From JBALVT01 sp965262875 (lineage in GTDB: Bacteria > Pseudomonadota > Gammaproteobacteria > Pseudomonadales > Halieaceae), in assembly GCA_965262875.1 (NCBI GenBank), contig OZ253569.1, positions 3,286,001-3,350,000 on the forward strand: 64,000 nt of DNA. The letters run 5' to 3'. The first letter of the stretch is position 1. Each line of letters starts with the position of its first letter. The translations under genes were made by a program, and so were the position numbers. Below, piece after piece: positions 17,309 to 26,548 of the stretch. The notes beneath the pieces were generated by a model. That model did no database searches. It was not told the origin of the DNA and saw nothing but the letters and a program-made list of their open reading frames with translations.

Positions 17309-18368
17309 CTTAGATTCAAGTCATAAGTGCAATTTCTAGAGCAGGTGGCCAACTGGTACAATCCAGTGCCATTTTCTCGACCAAGGAAATTACACATGAA
17401 CTATACACAGTTGACCGAATACGAACGATACCAGATTGAAGCATTTTTAAAAGCTGGTTTTACACAAAAAGCCATAGCCAGAGAGCTTAGACGAAGCCCT
17501 GGGACAATTAGCAGAGAGCTTGGTCGCAATACGGGCTTGCGTGGTTATAGGCCCCAGCAGGCCCAGCGTTTTGCCACTGAACGGCAGCATCACCACACCC
17601 ATACACGTATTACAGAGATAACCTGGCAGCGGGTTGAATCGCTACTGAGGGAGGAATGGAGTCCAGAGCAGATCAGCGGTTGGCTAGCAAAATCAATCCT
17701 GCAATCTGTTAGTCCAGAATGGATTTATCAGTACATTCTGATCGACAAGAAGGCCGGGGGCGACCTCCATGCCCACTTGCGCTGCCAAAAGAAACGTAAG
17801 AAGCGTTACGGGAGCCCAGACAAGCGCGGGCAGCTAAAGAACCGGGTAAGTATCGACGAGCGTCCAGCGATTGTTGATGAGCGCAAGCGTATTGGTGATT
17901 GGGAAATGGACCTTATCATTGGGCGCTTGGGTGGCTCCGTACTGATGACGGCTGTTGAGAGAAAGACACGTTTCACAGTGATCGCCCTGGCCCCCAATAA
18001 AACGGCGAAGGCCGTCAAGGAAGCGATACTTGGGGCGCTTTCCCCCTTAGCCGCCCCGGTAGAAACACTGACCTATGATAACGGCAAGGAGTTTGCCTTA
18101 CACGAGGTTATCGCCCAACAGCTGCAGGCTGAAAGCTACTTCGCGCACCCTTACCATTCATGGGAGCGGGGATTGAATGAGAATACAAATGGTCTGATCC
18201 GCCAATACGCCCCGAAAGGATCTAGCTTTGATGATATGACGCCGGAGTGTGTCCAGAGAATCTTTGATAAACTTAACAACCGGCCAAGAAAATGTCTGGA
18301 CTTTAAAACCCCCAACCAAGTACTGTTTGGGATCAACCCACCGATTGCACTAGCGACTTGAATCCGCC
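17309..18368 (+). mobile_element. IS30-family element, copy 1 (1,060 bp)
   Basis: The ends are inverted repeats (GATTCAAGTC then AGTGCAAT on both sides), with the 3-bp duplication CCA at 17306-17308 and 18369-18371. Its length and coding content equal copy 2 at 29678-30737. It lies inside the symporter gene, whose codons join across the site as AAG-CCA-TCA. Confidence 0.9.
17396..18361 (+). CDS. IS30-family transposase (copy 1)
   Basis: The 321-residue protein starts at ATG 17396, after AAGGAAATTACAC. The N-terminal helix-turn-helix is 'YERYQIEAFLKAGFTQKAIA' and 'RRSPGTISRELGRN'. The DDE core is visible as 'GDWEMDLIIG', 'LTYDNGKEFALHE' and 'WERGLNENTNGLIRQYAPKG'. The frame is intact and the encoded protein is the same as that of copy 2. 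Confidence 0.93.
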   Translation: MNYTQLTEYERYQIEAFLKAGFTQKAIARELRRSPGTISRELGRNTGLRGYRPQQAQRFATERQHHHTHTRITEITWQRVESLLREEWSPEQISGWLAKSILQSVSPEWIYQYILIDKKAGGDLHAHLRCQKKRKKRYGSPDKRGQLKNRVSIDERPAIVDERKRIGDWEMDLIIGRLGGSVLMTAVERKTRFTVIALAPNKTAKAVKEAILGALSPLAAPVETLTYDNGKEFALHEVIAQQLQAESYFAHPYHSWERGLNENTNGLIRQYAPKGSSFDDMTPECVQRIFDKLNNRPRKCLDFKTPNQVLFGINPPIALAT

Positions 18369-19239
18369 CCATCATATAAAGCGCTCGATAGCGACATCAA
18401 TGCCCACGGCGGCGTAAGCCGCATCGCCAGTGACCTGGCCCGGACCATGAAAAACGCTACATTCAGGCTGATTGTTGGCTACGAGTTGGCGGCCTCTATA
18501 TCCTATGGCATCGTTGCGACGCTAAATATGTTGGTCTGGACATACTATTGGGAGTTCAGCACCCGAGAAACCTCCATTATCCTGGCCGTACCTACTATTC
18601 TTGCAGTGGCGCTGGTCTCTCTCACCCTGGGGCCTTTGAATCGTCGATTTCAAAAATTTCATCTTCTGCAATTTGCGATAGTGGGAATGGTGCTCAACAT
18701 GTTGTGGCTGTTTCCCCTTAGAGCTTTTGGCTTACTGCCTGAAAACGGTGCCGATATCATCTTTTGGATCAACTTCGTCTTTATGCTAATTTTTATCTAC
18801 TGTTTCTTAGTGCGCGCTATCTGTTCAACATCGATTGTGGCTGATGTTTGTGACGAGAACGAGCTGGATCATGGTATTCGGCAGGAGGCCACATTTTTTT
18901 CTGTCTCCAATTTTCTGCAAAAAGTGGCCACGGTAGCTGGTCCTGTATACAGGGAATCGTATTGGATCTCATCGGACTCAAGGAAGGATCGCTTCCTAGA
19001 GAAGTGCCTCAGCCCGTGCTCGATAATTTGATTTTGGCCATGGGTCTCGGCGGAGTTCCCATACTGCTGGTGGCCTTGTGGTTTGTGTCGAGAATAACGA
19101 TGGATAAAACCCGGGTTGAAGAAATACAGGCTCAATTGCGCTCCCGACATAGTACCCTGATCCCCAGATAGAAATCTCTAAACCGTAGAAAGCCCTGGCT
19201 GTATAATGGTTAGCAACAAAACCCTCCATCACCCAATGG

Positions 19240-20676
19240 GTGCACAACTCAAGGCTTACGATTATTCTACCTTACAAACTCGATACAACGAACGATTTAC
19301 TCACTTCCCGTGCCGGTTTATTGGCCATTGGTCAGTTAATGGACTCCCTGAGCCTCGCCGAACGCATTGATCATTACTTTCCCCCGCCTAAAAGTAATCG
19401 CGGGTATAAGCCCTCGGAATTTATCAAGACACTCATCCTGATGCAGCACGAAGGCAGCTTTCACCTGGATGAGGTTCGTCACATACAGGATGATGAGGCG
19501 CTGCGCACCGTATTGGATCTCAAAAAACTTCCCCAGGCGACCACGCTTGGGGATTGGCTCAGACGGGTTGGAAACCAGCCGCAAATCCAGGATGCCTGGG
19601 TGAAGGTGAATAAGGCCCTGTTGCAGTCAGCCTTGCACCGCTGTAAAAAAGTCACACTGGACATCGATGCCACTGAAATTATTGCCCATAAAGCGGATGC
19701 TAAATGGACCTACAACAAGAACAAGGGTTTTATGCCCATGGTGGGTCATATTGCGGAAACGGGTCAGGTTGTGGCCGTGGACTTCCGTCAAGGTAATGTA
19801 CCGCCGGCACAAGACAACCTGGCCTTTATCCAGCAATGCCAGCAGTCGTTACCGGAAGGCTGTGCCCTGAATGCGCTGCGTATAGACGCCGCAGGCTACC
19901 AAACAAAAATCATTGAGTATTGTGATACGCAAGGTATCGAGTATGCCATTCGAGCCAAAACCAGCGCAGCTATGCGGGCACAGAGTGAAGCGGCCAGCGA
20001 TTCGGATTGGCTACCCTTGCTTGATAAACAAGGCGAGGTTATGGGTGGACAGGACACCTACCGCACGAGCTTCTGTATCGGTGATTATGAAAAAGCCTTC
20101 ACTCTTATCATTCAAAGAACAGCCCTTAAAGGCCAGGCGAGTCTGGATCTGGATTCACAAGAGAGCTCAGGCGCAATCAGCCAGGGTGGCTATATTTATC
20201 GTGCGATTGCCACTAACCGAGGCGGGCTCAGCGATAGCCAAATCGTTCACTGGTACAAGGTGAATTGGTGCGTAGCACTAAGAGAAGGTGCCCTGGGGTA
20301 CAAGGTGAATTGGTGCGTAGCACTAAGAGAAGGTGCCCTGGGGCATAACCAGCGTGCTGAGGACAGCGAAAATCGCCTCAAGGAACTGAAGCTGGATTTT
20401 GGCGGCGATACGTTGCCATGCCCGGATTTTAACGCCAATGCGCTGTACTTTTTAATCTCTGCGCTGTCCTACAATTTATTTGCCCTTATGCGCCAATTGC
20501 TGTCGGAAGAGTTGGCGCACCATCGGGCAATGACCCTGCGCTGGCGTTTGTAGGCCATCGCGGCAAAAGTCGTCAGAACGGGGCGGCAACTATTTGTAAA
20601 ACTGCAGGAAAAACACCGAATGTTGTTGGAACGAGTGCTACTTGCACTGAAGGAGTTTGAGTCGCCGCCCATTTAA
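19240..20676 (+). pseudogene. IS1380-family transposase with internal stop and tandem duplication
   Basis: The protein matches IS1380 transposases ('LLTSRAGLLAIGQLMDSL', 'VTLDIDATEIIAHK' with the catalytic Asp, 'IDAAGYQTKIIEYC', 'NQRAEDSENRLKELKLDFG' with the Glu). An amber codon at 20551-20553 cuts off the last 41 codons, which continue in frame as 'AIAAKVVRTGRQLFVKLQE' to TAA at 20674-20676. Just before the catalytic Glu region there are two copies of a 15-residue segment ('YKVNWCVALREGALG') that separate 'HWY' from 'NQRAEDSEN'. Neither change is expected in a working enzyme. Confidence 0.82.
20254..20343 (+). repeat. 45-bp perfect tandem duplication inside the IS1380 transposase
   Basis: Unit 1 is 20254-20298 and unit 2 is 20299-20343. 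Both begin TACAAGGTGAATTGG and end GGTGCCCTGGGG. The unit is a multiple of three, so the frame is kept. Confidence 0.92.
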
Positions 20677-20944
20677 CCCAATATCGAACAAGAATGACGG
20701 CTTATACAGGATAGGTCCGTCCAAAATGGCCAATTAAGCGCTGACACTGCGCAGAGCAACGGTTTTTGATTAAACCTCTCTGCCCTATCCGCTGTGAAGG
20801 CTTATAATAAAACTTGAAAGAGGGATTCAGAGGCCCTTGAGACGCTGGCGATACTCTATCTGGGGATTTGGGTAGTAGCTAGGGCTTGCCTGTTCGCAGG
20901 ACAATCAGTGAAAATGGCCGCCCCCGGTCAGCAGTAAACAAACC
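20677..20944. other. Intergenic region before aroG
   Basis: The first ~50 bases contain the presumed right end of the IS1380 element. The remainder is the aroG upstream region, with a TATAAT at about 20806 as a possible -10 but no convincing -35. No gene or hairpin terminator was recognised. Confidence 0.4.
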
Positions 20945-22003
20945 ATGAGCCAGAACACCAGTGATATCCGCATTCTCAAAGCCCAACCGCTCATAACACC
21001 TGGTGTATTGGCCGACGAGCTTCCCCTGAACGAAGAGCAAGCCAGAGCAATATCCACAGGAAGACGCGCCATCGAGAAAGTTCTCACTAACGATGATCAC
21101 CGCGTACTTGCCATCGTCGGACCCTGCTCGGTTCACGACCCCGAGGCTCTTTTGGATTTTGCCCGTCGCTTGAAAATTATCTGCGAACCCCTTCAGGATG
21201 CTATTTTACCCGTGCTTAGAGTATATTTCGAAAAGCCTCGCACTGTCGTCGGCTGGAAGGGCCTGATCAACGACCCCGACCTGGATGGAAGTTTCCACAT
21301 CAACAAAGGGCTTCACGTCGCGCGCCAGGTACTGCTTGATGTCGCCGAGTTGGGACTGCCCGCCGCCAGTGAATTCCTCGATACTACCTTTGGGCAATAC
21401 TACGCCGACCTGGTGAGTTTGGGTGCCATTGGCGCTCGTACCGTAGAAAGTCAGGTTCACCGGGAGCTCGCATCCGGCCTTTCCATGCCAGTAGGATTCA
21501 AGAACGGAACTTACGGACAAATTGATGTGGCTATCGACGCCATTCGTTCCGCTCAACACGGACACTGGTTTCCCTCTCTTACACGAGAGGGCACGCCTGC
21601 GATTTTACAATCCACAGGCAACCCGCACAGCTACCTGATTTTGCGGGGCGGCAAACAAACAGGCCCGAACTACGATGCGGATGCAGTAGAGGATGCGGCT
21701 GATACACTTCGAACAAAGAATTTAACACCCTCACTTATCGTCGATTGCAGCCATGGCAATAGCGAGAAAGATCACACCCGCCAGAGCAAAGTTATGGCGT
21801 CTTTATGTGATCAAATTCGGAAGGGTCAATCGGCGATAAAAGGGGTCATGCTAGAAAGCCATCTTGTGGCCGGGAATCAAACAATTGCCTCGGGTAAAGG
21901 TCTGATCTATGGCAAGAGCATTACCGACGCCTGTTTGTCGCTGGAGGAAACGGCGCCTTTGCTAGAGCAATTGGCTGCCTCCGTTCGTTCGCAATTGAAT
22001 TGA
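20945..22003 (+). CDS. aroG: 3-deoxy-7-phosphoheptulonate synthase (DAHP synthase, class I)
   Basis: The enzyme condenses phosphoenolpyruvate with erythrose 4-phosphate in the first step of the shikimate pathway. The 352 residues cover the whole AroF/G/H family length. Characteristic stretches are 'IVGPCSVHDPEALLDFARRL', 'VYFEKPRTVVGWKGLINDP', 'GARTVESQVHRELASGLSMP', 'VGFKNGTYG', 'LRGGKQTGPNY', and 'DCSHGNSEKDH' with 'ESHLVAGNQ' for metal binding. Which aromatic amino acid inhibits it cannot be told with certainty. It stands alone between the IS1380 copy and a convergent DUF481 gene. Confidence 0.92.
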   Translation: MSQNTSDIRILKAQPLITPGVLADELPLNEEQARAISTGRRAIEKVLTNDDHRVLAIVGPCSVHDPEALLDFARRLKIICEPLQDAILPVLRVYFEKPRTVVGWKGLINDPDLDGSFHINKGLHVARQVLLDVAELGLPAASEFLDTTFGQYYADLVSLGAIGARTVESQVHRELASGLSMPVGFKNGTYGQIDVAIDAIRSAQHGHWFPSLTREGTPAILQSTGNPHSYLILRGGKQTGPNYDADAVEDAADTLRTKNLTPSLIVDCSHGNSEKDHTRQSKVMASLCDQIRKGQSAIKGVMLESHLVAGNQTIASGKGLIYGKSITDACLSLEETAPLLEQLAASVRSQLN

Positions 22004-22053
22004 GGAGCCGGGCAGCGATTGCCCCTGCTTGCCGAGCCCAAGCCAACTGAAAA

Positions 22054-23124
22054 CTACCAGGTATATCCGACGCGCAGACGGTAAGTTTGATCGAGCTTGT
22101 CTACACCACCGCCAACGCTGGAATCATAATCCAACACCAGTTCTGCAGCCGCTTCCAGAGAGCCCATCAGTGGAAATGCCAATCCAAAGGCTGTGTTGAG
22201 AACTATATTATCGGTTTGGTCCAGATTCCAGATCCCCACATGATCTATATAGAGTATCGAGCTGCCCCCGAGATAATCACTGCTGGCATGAAAGTCCCAC
22301 AGTGCACCAAGGTAGTCTTCATCCTCAGCCAGGATAAAGTCCTCGGTGACATAGGTGATACCCAACTCGCCACTGAGCGTCAATATCGGTTCGTTGTAAC
22401 ACTGGCGACCATAATAGGGGCCGGTGTAGGCACGCAAATCCAGGTCTGCAAATTCATCCTGCTCCGCGGCAAGTATCCAACCCCAATAGTCAGTACCGGC
22501 GAGGAAGTAGTCGTATTTTCCGGTCACTGCCCAGTTTTCCCCGGTCTTCTCTCCATTGGACTCATCGATACTGGCATCGGCTTTTAAGGTGTAGCGATCC
22601 CGAAGACTGCGCCAGAAAGATTCCACTCTAAAATCCAGATCTTCAGTCTCGGTGTTACCCTTCTGCATGGCATAGGCGAAACTCACAGTACCAAATGGCT
22701 TATAGCCCTCACCCAGCTCCCATGGCTCGGGATTAAGAACCAAAATATCTCCAATAGTGTAATCGAGTTGTTCACTAGAGTCAGTCGATATCTGCAGTTT
22801 TTCACCTTCAAGTACCAGGGGTTGATCACGGATGACAGTGCCATCTACCAGCTGGAATATCTGGGAACCCTGGGTAGTCATAGACTCAACTGACTCAAGA
22901 GCGATACTCAGGGGACCGGCAAAATCCGTCTCTATGACTATTACTCCCTCCCGTGCGCTTGTCACAGTCCCCAAAATTCGAGAACCGTTTTTCAAGACCA
23001 TCTCGTCCAGGGGTGCCACCACGGGTTCAGCTGTTTCCTGGGCTTGTGTTGTCACAGTTAGGATCATCGCCAAACCCAACAGCAACATCTTCAGTATTTC
23101 TTTTGTGAGCATGATATTTACCAA
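22054..23124 (-). CDS. DUF481 domain outer-membrane-type protein
   Basis: The 356-residue product has a signal peptide ('MLLLGLAMILTVTTQAQE'). The start may be the ATG ending at 23124 or the one five codons in. Residues ~35-130 form a small-beta domain ('LKNGSRILGTVTSAREGVIVIE'). Residues ~150-356 are the DUF481/YdiY beta-barrel-like part with aromatic-rich alternating strands ending in 'YRLRVGYTW', a typical outer-membrane C-terminus with a final aromatic residue. The function of YdiY-type proteins is not established; some are acid- or salt-induced. It is a single gene. Confidence 0.82.
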   Translation of the reverse strand: MVNIMLTKEILKMLLLGLAMILTVTTQAQETAEPVVAPLDEMVLKNGSRILGTVTSAREGVIVIETDFAGPLSIALESVESMTTQGSQIFQLVDGTVIRDQPLVLEGEKLQISTDSSEQLDYTIGDILVLNPEPWELGEGYKPFGTVSFAYAMQKGNTETEDLDFRVESFWRSLRDRYTLKADASIDESNGEKTGENWAVTGKYDYFLAGTDYWGWILAAEQDEFADLDLRAYTGPYYGRQCYNEPILTLSGELGITYVTEDFILAEDEDYLGALWDFHASSDYLGGSSILYIDHVGIWNLDQTDNIVLNTAFGLAFPLMGSLEAAAELVLDYDSSVGGGVDKLDQTYRLRVGYTW

Positions 23125-23351
23125 TTCCTTGTGGCCCGCCCGATAGCGGAGCAGCGAATACGGGAGAATTTAGCGCGCTATTTTATAGAAACCGCCAGGC
23201 TCGAAAAAGACAACTATTGCCAGTATCAGCGGCGTTCTGGAAGGCAATAACTATCTTGTGACCGGTTTAAAGGCGCTGAGACTGGAATTGAAGGTAGAGA
23301 GTGACTAGCATGTTCGATTCATACTAGCCGCTCTCATTGGTAGAAAATAAA

Positions 23352-24155
23352 ATGAAAGACAGTCATTGGAATTACATAAAACTCACGCGCGACGGGCGAG
23401 TGATGACGGTGGAGTTTGACTCCCCAAGCAAGGTCAACAGCTTAAGCAACGCGGTCATGCGCGAACTCACCCAGGTAGCGCTTGAACTACACAGCGACTG
23501 CGAGTTAAGCGCGATTATTTTAAAAGGCAAAAGCGACATTTTTTCCGCCGGAGCTGATCTAAAAGATCCTGAAAACGCCAACGCCGCCAAACTCACCGTC
23601 GCGCAGCGACGCCAACTCGTTCAAATCGGGCCCACGATGTGCGCAGCCTGGGAAGCTCTGGAACCTATTACTATTGTCGCTATCGAAGGTTGGTGCATCG
23701 GCGGCGGTATGGCCCTGGCAGTGGCCTGCGATTGGCGTGTGGCTGCGGATAACGCCTCGCTCTACGTACCCGAGCTCAAGCTGGGTATGAACATGAGCTG
23801 GCAGAGCGTTCCGCGATTTGTAAACCTGATAGGTCCAGCCAAAACCAAGCAGCTACTCATTCTGGCTGAGCCACTTCCGGCCCAAAACGCTTTAGAGTGG
23901 GGGCTCGTGGACTATTTGACAGAACCCGGTGAGTCTACGAATAAAGCACTGTCCCTCGCCAAACAAGTGGCCAGCCTTCCACCCGTTCCGGTGCGTATGG
24001 CAAAGCTTGGCATTACAAACGCCGCCACGGCATTAAACCGCGCGACCAGTTTCATGGATGCAGACCAGTTCTTGCTAACCCAAGGAAGCGAGGATGCCCG
24101 CGAAGGCGCCAGAGCCTTCCTGGGAAAGCGCGACCCACAATTCAAAGGCAACTAG
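23352..24155 (+). CDS. Enoyl-CoA hydratase/isomerase family protein
   Basis: The 267-residue crotonase-fold protein has its start at ATG 23352 (an in-frame TTG lies at 23337). The two oxyanion-hole segments are 'DIFSAGADLKD' and 'IEGWCIGGGMALAVACDWRVA'. The first catalytic Glu of typical hydratases is not obvious, since the relevant stretch reads 'YVPELKLGMNMSW', so hydratase, isomerase and hydrolase remain open. It probably acts on a CoA thioester in fatty acid or related catabolism. It is unlinked to other beta-oxidation genes here, apart from the remnant at 33532. Confidence 0.82.
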   Translation: MKDSHWNYIKLTRDGRVMTVEFDSPSKVNSLSNAVMRELTQVALELHSDCELSAIILKGKSDIFSAGADLKDPENANAAKLTVAQRRQLVQIGPTMCAAWEALEPITIVAIEGWCIGGGMALAVACDWRVAADNASLYVPELKLGMNMSWQSVPRFVNLIGPAKTKQLLILAEPLPAQNALEWGLVDYLTEPGESTNKALSLAKQVASLPPVPVRMAKLGITNAATALNRATSFMDADQFLLTQGSEDAREGARAFLGKRDPQFKGN

Positions 24156-24350
24156 CAGTCACCTGCGCTGGTGGCTGCGGCTGAGCTGGGAACCTCGATC
24201 AAGTCTCGCGGTCACATATAGCGCTTATAAAACCCGGTCGCCACACTAAGCTATGCCTAAACGGGCTTACACAAAATCCACTGGCTGATGGCGGTGTGGC
24301 AAGCCCAACAACACTGATAGAATACCGCGACTTTACAGAGGAAGAATGGA

Positions 24351-25721
24351 ATGAACGCTACAGCAACGGATAAAGACTACGACCTATTTGTCATCGGAGC
24401 AGGATCGGGTGGCGTGCGGGCAGCACGCATGGCAGCAGGTTTTGGGGCCAAGGTCGCCGTTGCTGAAGACCGGTATATGGGCGGGACCTGCGTCAACGTG
24501 GGCTGTGTACCTAAAAAGCTGTATGTCTATGCCTCGGAGTTCAGCCACGCGTTTGAAGATTCACAAGGCTTCGGGTGGGACAAATCGACACCGGGTTTTG
24601 ACTGGGCCACCCTGCGTGATAACAAAAAAACCGAAATCTCCCGTCTCAATGCGATCTACCGCACTATGCTTGGCGGTGTAGATGTCAACACCATCGACGG
24701 GCGAGCTCGTATTACTGGTCCTCACGCTGTCGAGGTGAATGGCACAGAGTATTCAGCCGAGAAAATTCTAATTGCCACCGGCGGCTGGCCTTTCATTCCG
24801 GAGTTTCCCGGCAGGGAGCTCGCTGTCAGCTCAAACGAAGTCTTTGACCTGGACGCTTTTCCACAGCGCCTGGTCGTGGTCGGTGGAGGTTACATTGCCG
24901 TGGAGTTCGCAGGCATCTTCAACGGGCTGGGAGCCAATGTCACGCAACTGTATCGCGGGCCTATGTTTTTACGAGGTTTCGACGAAGATATTCGCAACCA
25001 CACCGCCCAGGAAATTCGTAAGAGCGGCGTCGATCTGCGCTTTGAGGTGAATGTAGAATCGATTGAAAGAACCGCCCAGGGCCTGCAAGTTGCTCTCACC
25101 GATGGAACATCGATTATGGCAGATACGGTGCTGTACGCCACCGGCAGAAAACCACACCTCGAGGGGCTGGGACTGGAAAACGTCGACGTTAAACTCAGCG
25201 ACTCAGGATATGTGCTGGTAGATGAGGACTTTCGCACTTCGCAGGAGTCGGTCTTCGCCTTGGGCGATGTCATCGGCGGCATGGAACTCACACCTGTCGC
25301 CCTGGGTGAGGGCATGGCGTTTGCAAGAGCGCAGTACAACGCCATGGATAAAAATGTGGAATATGACTTCATACCCACTGCGGTATTCTGCCAGCCCAAT
25401 ATCGGCACAGTCGGATTCACAGAGGAGGAGGCCAAAGCGGAGTTTGGCGAACTCCGTCTGTACAAATCCACTTTCAAGCCCATGAAACACACGATTAGCG
25501 GCCGGGATGAAAAGACTTTCATGAAGCTCATTGTCGAAGACGCCAGTGACCGGGTCGTGGGTATTCATATGATGGGCCCGGATGCGGGAGAAATCATTCA
25601 GGGTATGGCGATCGCTCTAAAAGCGGGTGCCACCAAAGCGGTGTTTGACTCCACCATTGGTATTCACCCCACAGCAGCGGAAGAGTTTGTGACCATGCGC
25701 GAAGCCTGGACGGAAAGCTAA
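24351..25721 (+). CDS. gorA: Glutathione-disulfide reductase
   Basis: The 456-residue FAD flavoenzyme reduces GSSG with NADPH in the cytoplasm. The FAD-binding 'FVIGAGSGGVRAARMAA' is at residues 13-29. The redox disulfide GGTCVNVGCVPKK has Cys47 and Cys52. 'VVGGGYIAVEFAGIF' is the NADPH fold, 'FALGDVIGGMELTPVA' the second FAD contact, and 'IGIHPTAAEEFVTMR' carries the catalytic His near the end. It is preceded by GAGGAAGAATGGA. The permease gene begins 1 bp after its stop, suggesting co-transcription. Confidence 0.95.
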   Translation: MNATATDKDYDLFVIGAGSGGVRAARMAAGFGAKVAVAEDRYMGGTCVNVGCVPKKLYVYASEFSHAFEDSQGFGWDKSTPGFDWATLRDNKKTEISRLNAIYRTMLGGVDVNTIDGRARITGPHAVEVNGTEYSAEKILIATGGWPFIPEFPGRELAVSSNEVFDLDAFPQRLVVVGGGYIAVEFAGIFNGLGANVTQLYRGPMFLRGFDEDIRNHTAQEIRKSGVDLRFEVNVESIERTAQGLQVALTDGTSIMADTVLYATGRKPHLEGLGLENVDVKLSDSGYVLVDEDFRTSQESVFALGDVIGGMELTPVALGEGMAFARAQYNAMDKNVEYDFIPTAVFCQPNIGTVGFTEEEAKAEFGELRLYKSTFKPMKHTISGRDEKTFMKLIVEDASDRVVGIHMMGPDAGEIIQGMAIALKAGATKAVFDSTIGIHPTAAEEFVTMREAWTES

Positions 25722-25722
25722 A

Positions 25723-26484
25723 ATGGATTTGGGCCTGGGTCAGGCCCTGGTCCTGGCCGCCGTTGGAGTCGTTGCCGGCTTTTTGAATGTGATGGCCGGC
25801 GGAGGTTCACTGCTCACAGTTCCCGTTATGGTGTTTATGGGTCTGCCCGGCCCAATGGCCAACGGCACCAACAGGATTGCCATTCTTGTTCAGAACCTGA
25901 GCGCCATCGTATCGTTTATGCGCCGGGGTTTCAGTGACTTCAAACTCAGCCTCTCTCTGGCAGCCTGCGCCATTCCCGGCGCGATTGTCGGTGCTTTGGT
26001 GGGTACGCAACTGCAGGGTGAATGGTTTAATCGCATCCTGGCACTGGTCATGTTGGTGGTCATGCTGATCATGTATTTCGACAAAGGAAGCAATAGCGAG
26101 GCAGACCCCAATTACCAGCCCACCTCCGAGCAGCTCACCAGAGCTCATTGGCTCATGGTCGGCGTCGGCTTCTGGGGTGGTTTTATCCAGATAGGGGTTG
26201 GCTTCATCATCATGCCAGTACTCAATCGGGTGCTTGGATTGGACCTGGTGCGGACCAACATGCACAAGGTGTTTATCATCGCCACCTACACGGTTGTCGC
26301 ACTGGCCCTATACGCCAGTCAGTTGCAGGTTCTGTGGATTGTCGGCGCCGTTTTAGCCATTGGCAACGGCATTGGGGGCTACCTAGGTGCCCACTTCTCC
26401 GTGACCAAGGGCGCGGGAATGATAAGAACTTTGCTGAATATCGTGCTCATCGTCTTCATAATTAAGCTACTATTCTTTAGCTGA
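25723..26484 (+). CDS. TSUP-family (TauE/SafE) membrane permease
   Basis: The 253-residue protein has about eight hydrophobic segments arranged as two similar halves: 'GVVAGFLNVMAGGGSLLTVPV' in the first and 'GFWGGFIQIGVGFIIMPVLN' in the second, a repeat typical of the TSUP family. Members export or import sulfite, sulfoacetate and other sulfur-containing organic anions; the substrate here is unknown. Linkage directly behind gorA suggests a thiol or sulfur connection, but that is only context. Confidence 0.88.
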   Translation: MDLGLGQALVLAAVGVVAGFLNVMAGGGSLLTVPVMVFMGLPGPMANGTNRIAILVQNLSAIVSFMRRGFSDFKLSLSLAACAIPGAIVGALVGTQLQGEWFNRILALVMLVVMLIMYFDKGSNSEADPNYQPTSEQLTRAHWLMVGVGFWGGFIQIGVGFIIMPVLNRVLGLDLVRTNMHKVFIIATYTVVALALYASQLQVLWIVGAVLAIGNGIGGYLGAHFSVTKGAGMIRTLLNIVLIVFIIKLLFFS

Positions 26485-26548
26485 TCTGGCGGTCCCGCAT
26501 TCCGTTGAACCGCCCACTGCAAAAAATAAAGGCACTGCACGCCACCCA

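Larger units (their letters stand above)
16670..19171 (+). pseudogene. GPH-type sugar:cation symporter (MFS), three lesions including an IS30
   Basis: The fragments together give a ~12-helix glycoside-pentoside-hexuronide symporter ('YAVKESAYTMFILLFYTQVLG', 'DPLIGVLSDRWVSRFGRRHP', 'NELDHGIRQEATFFS'). The gene starts at TTG 16670. Lesion 1 is an in-frame TAA at 17186-17188, after which homology continues ('NGVDGRFNWDNYIVYGAL'). Lesion 2 is an IS30 at 17309-18368, with the frame resuming as 'PSYKALDSDINAHGG'. Lesion 3 is a frameshift near 18952, so that the final helix reads in another frame ('DLIGLKEGSLPREVPQPVLD'). It would have imported a sugar or uronide and may have belonged with uxaC, but the distance makes that inference. 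Confidence 0.88.
19191..20725 (+). mobile_element. IS1380-family element (ends approximate)
   Basis: The element carries an IS1380 transposase gene. Weak inverted ends can be seen: CCTGGCTGTATAATGG near 19192 on the left, and CCTATCCTGTATAAGC read inward from about 20724 on the right. No clear target duplication was found, so the boundaries may be off by some bases. Confidence 0.6.

Noticed and set aside
19172..20740. Precise target duplication for the IS1380 element
   Set aside because: No convincing direct repeat could be matched at the presumed ends, so boundaries are given as approximate.
22003..22053. Short hairpin GGGCAGCGATTGCCC after aroG considered as a terminator
   Set aside because: The stem is short and no T-run follows.
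24890..25531. 213-residue minus-strand open frame inside gorA
   Set aside because: Ser/Pro-rich shadow of gorA with no recognisable domain.
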